Origin: Spirodela intermedia
Lineage: Eukaryota > Streptophyta > Magnoliopsida > Alismatales > Araceae
Length of the DNA: 64,000 nt
Direction of reading: 5' to 3'
Assembly: GCA_902729315.2 (NCBI GenBank)
Contig: LR746267.1
Span: forward strand, 6,078,424 to 6,142,423
Shown here in pieces: positions 60,601-64,000 of this stretch (positions within the stretch are counted from its first letter, which is position 1; the number at the start of each line of letters is the position of its first letter). The translations under genes and the position numbers were made by a program. The notes under the pieces were generated by a model. It was not told where the DNA came from, made no database searches, and saw only the letters and a program-made list of their open reading frames with translations.

Positions 60601-63600
60601 GACATCTGAAATACACATTAAAAACTAGTTATTTTTCACAATGCACATCTATGAGACTTAAACGTTCAAATCTTTAAATATCCTTTTTCTCGTGGCTATT
60701 TATATTGAAATTTTCACTCATTTCCTAACTTGATGAAGAATAGTTGAATTCTCACTCAAATCTAAATCATCAAGTTTTCCTTCACCTTTTCTCCATCTAA
60801 GCAATTGGCATGTAACTATCAAGATGTCTTCTTCAAGGCTCAATTATCTTGTTCCTTTTCTCTTTTTCTTCATGAATTGGTGCATGATATCTTAAGAGAC
60901 CTTTCTAACATCATTTGAAAATGTAAACACTGAAAATATGTTTAAAATAATGATAGATTCAATCATAAGATATTTTACAAAACTTACTTTGACTTGTATC
61001 CATTTAACCTTGTACTTATCCTTTCAACTAAATATGGTCCTTCAGCTGATAATCTTTAATCTTTGAATAATATTAAGATTGAGAATCACTTAATTAACAC
61101 CTTATATTTAATCATCAGTAATCATATCATTAAATCAATTAATAAAGAACATTTATGTCATAACTATGTAGAACGTATTAAAAAATTGATATAAATTTGT
61201 GATATACAAAAAGAATGATCTTATATTGAATAATCTCTTATAAAAAAATCACTTTTAATTACCAAAACCAAAACAAAGAAGAAATTAACCTAGAAGTAAG
61301 AAGAAAAAGAGATGTACCTTGAAGCATGAATTGGTTGAGTCAATATAGTAGTGTGGCTTGCAAGTTCATGTGATGGGATATTTATAGAGCCCATTACTTT
61401 GATCATTGGAGTTCAAAGAAGTGAGGTTATTGAGTTTAGCTTAGGTAAACTCACTTCTCAATATGCATTGTTATTGTACTTGGTCTGGAGTTTTAGAAGA
61501 TTTTATTATTTGACTATTTTATTTTATGATACTTTGATTCTCTATGTTTTAAGTTTCTTTGCAAATGCTCATATATTTCAATACTTGTCAGTAAAGTTTT
61601 ATTGTGCACAATATCTGATTTCAAAGGAAAATCTTACCTTTTCTCTCATGTTATGCACACAAGTTGCCAAGCTGACTTATAGTTGACTCAAGTAGTCCTC
61701 TATACTTTTCTCTCTAAGGGCCTTGATTTTGTTCTTAAATCATTTCTTCATTTGGACTTCTTCTTTAATGATACCTTTTATAGATGAATACCTAAAAATT
61801 ACAAGCAAACAGAAAATAGACAATCTAATAGTTTAAATTTTCATCCAAATATTAATATAAAAAATCAATTTATGATAAAAAGTTATGTATATTTTTTATT
61901 ATAAAAATATTAAATAACTATAGGAAAAAGAGATGTGGCACCTATACTTGCTTGGTTGGTGTTTTGTGGTTTACATGGATAATGTAGAGACCAACTCATT
62001 AAAGACTCAATGAAACCTTCTAGAAGCAAGTATGATTGCTAGAATTCTTAGTGTAGTATTACTTCGGTTTGAGGTACAAACCTAGGTGTGCAAATGTATG
62101 GGTAGATGTCCACAGACACAAAGAACTAGAAGCATCCATAGCTCAACATGCATTAGGATGTGGAAGCTTACAAATTATTCTATTTGGCTTACAAGTATGA
62201 CAAGAGAGAATGTGCCAATGCAATAGACACCTTATAGCTAGTTTCTTTCTCAAGCTGAGTATGATAGTGCATCTACAACAGACTTCATTGTTTCAATCCC
62301 AAAAGGTTGTTGGCAGGATGTACTTTTTTATCATTGTCAAACACTTGTTCAAATATGTAATGTTTGTACTTGATAGTAGCTCAAAAGAAGAAGTTGCATG
62401 AACTCTTCGTGTGCACTTGTTACCATAGAACATGTCTACCAACCAAGATACATGAGCACCTAGCTAGAATTATCTATTTATAAATATAGGACTGCATGGT
62501 GATGGCACATCACTAGTATGATCAAGCATAGTGCAGACAACACAACTTGATGATGTGCACAACAGTGCATGGCATTATGTGGCATTAGGGGTACTATGTA
62601 AAGAGGGGTGGAATGTAATGAAGAATATGACATAATTGTGCAATACATAGTGATGATGGAAAGAGATTAGTTAGAAGCTTATAAACCTTACTAGTGGAGC
62701 CTACATGGGAACTTGTGTTAGTTGTTTAAGCTATTAAATCAAAGGATCCACTGCATTGTCCATCTTGTTCATCCCAAGTTGATGCTTACATATTAAAACT
62801 AATGCTCTAGAAAAGAGAGGATGGATTGGATAAGATGTTGTTGATTGATAAGTTTTTATTATCATGAGTTAATAATTAATAAATAATATAGTTTTTAACT
62901 TTAAATGATGATAAATAGACTTATATTTATGTTAAATTGTGAAAAGTGACTTTTAATTGCTTAATGTGAATTTTTGGCTAATTATGTGATTTTATAAGAA
63001 TTTTTATATAATTTTTATAATCTTATTTTTTAGATCAATAAATAAATAAATTAAAATAAAAAAAGGGGGACCCACTAGTCAACCAAGGCTTGAAAGCACA
63101 GTTGGGAGGAGTTGTAAGTAAGGGCTCAAGTGGCTAGGAGCTAATGAAGGCACATGTGTATCATTCCTCTTTCATGTCACTAGTGGTCAGTCGGTTGTGG
63201 GGCAAGAAGTGATTGTGCATGTGAGAAAGGGACTGATTGCTTTTAAAACTAATATTACTATATATTCGTCCAAAACTTCGGCCTATAATTGATGTGAGAC
63301 TAAACCCATATCACACCTTCCTTAGAATAGTTTTGTTTATTCTATTACCTAAAAGACCCCTTAGTTATAACAAAGATATATCATGATGACATCACTTTAT
63401 AAAGATATTAGAGTACTTATTTCAATCTCTCTCATATAGGCGGTGACCAACGCAAGTTAAAATCCTATGAGAATTAAAATTTATATTTTTATCTAATTAA
63501 ATTGTGACTTTTCTATAGATCACTGATGAAGGATTAAGTCACTAGAATCACATAATCATTGACAAAAATCTTGTCGACGTAATTCGTAGAGCATTCTTAC

Positions 63601-64000
63601 TAAAATTATTAAATGATTCACAATAAAAGGATCATGAATCTATCGAGTAAAACATCTCTGATTAATCAACAAACAAGTCATTGTTGAGAAGAGGACAATC
63701 CGCTGGGAGATGAGTCGTTACCTTTTGAGAGCATACCAAATGTGTTGAAGAGCCTTCTCTTGTTGTACGAACCTGAAGATGAAGCTCCATAATATGCTTC
63801 CTACCTTCATCTAGCTCTTCTCTTTTAGGTGACAACCACCAAAGAGTCACAGAATTGTCAATTTTTCACTCCATCAAGAATAGCCGCTAGAGATAATTCG
63901 ACGACTTATTTCACCAATCTCTAGACTTTGCAAGAAGATCTAAAGATTATCCACATCGTCTTTGTCCAAAAAGAGCCTTTGAGGCCATGGATGCTAGACG
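57607..64000. other. Gene-poor AT-rich region
   Basis: After the IAR1 3' UTR there are more than 6 kb of AT-rich sequence. I saw no exon series, no paired terminal repeats and no recognisable transposon protein. A GC-richer patch at about 59.8-59.98 kb (AAGCCCA and GGCCCA phrases) and one at 63.06-63.2 kb look like non-coding transposon or LTR debris, but this is a guess. The last antisense ORF (63662-63850) is unrecognised. Confidence 0.55.

Noticed and set aside
57607-64000. CRISPR, prokaryotic operon or viral genome features
   Set aside because: No spaced repeats, ribosome-binding sites or viral proteins were seen; the window is ordinary plant nuclear DNA.

Overview
This is plant nuclear DNA, almost certainly from a flowering plant. 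The genes are split into many short exons by AT-rich introns, nearly all GT-AG. The families are plant ones: a CAT-clade amino-acid permease, an LBD transcription factor, IAR1, LRK10-like receptor kinases, an ESF1-type cysteine-rich peptide and Ty1/copia retrotransposons. I cannot name the species. No gene was found by database search; all models come from reading translated exons and splice sites by eye.

Layout. 1-12785 (+): the C-terminal 530 residues of a mitochondrial-type polyribonucleotide nucleotidyltransferase, whose 5' end lies outside the window. 15774-21422 (+): a complete 13-exon cationic amino-acid transporter. 21768-24522 (-), convergent with it: an unrecognised single-pass membrane protein whose domain-encoding exon pair is duplicated in tandem. 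26410-27299 (-): a two-exon class I LBD gene. 27.3-43.9 kb: a degenerate, AT-rich accessory region holding copia retrotransposon remains, at least four broken copies of LRK10-like receptor kinases, and two truncated fragments of the LBD gene carried next to kinase copies. 44062-45523 (-): a two-exon gene for a secreted 86-residue, 8-cysteine peptide of EMBRYO SURROUNDING FACTOR 1/MEG type. It was found only by joining exons. 47850-48176 (-): a doubtful cysteine-rich ORF. 48785-57606 (+): a complete 11-exon IAR1-type ZIP-family metal transporter. 57.6-64 kb: AT-rich DNA with no gene I can support.

The intact genes are unrelated housekeeping or developmental loci and do not form a pathway: organellar RNA turnover, amino-acid transport, organ-boundary transcription control, a seed-type signalling peptide, and metal/auxin-conjugate homeostasis. 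The most informative parts are the exon-pair duplication at 22-24.5 kb, the hidden peptide gene at 44-45.5 kb, the receptor-kinase cluster in which ectodomain and kinase halves now lie in separate copies, and a probable GC-AG intron in the PNPase gene.
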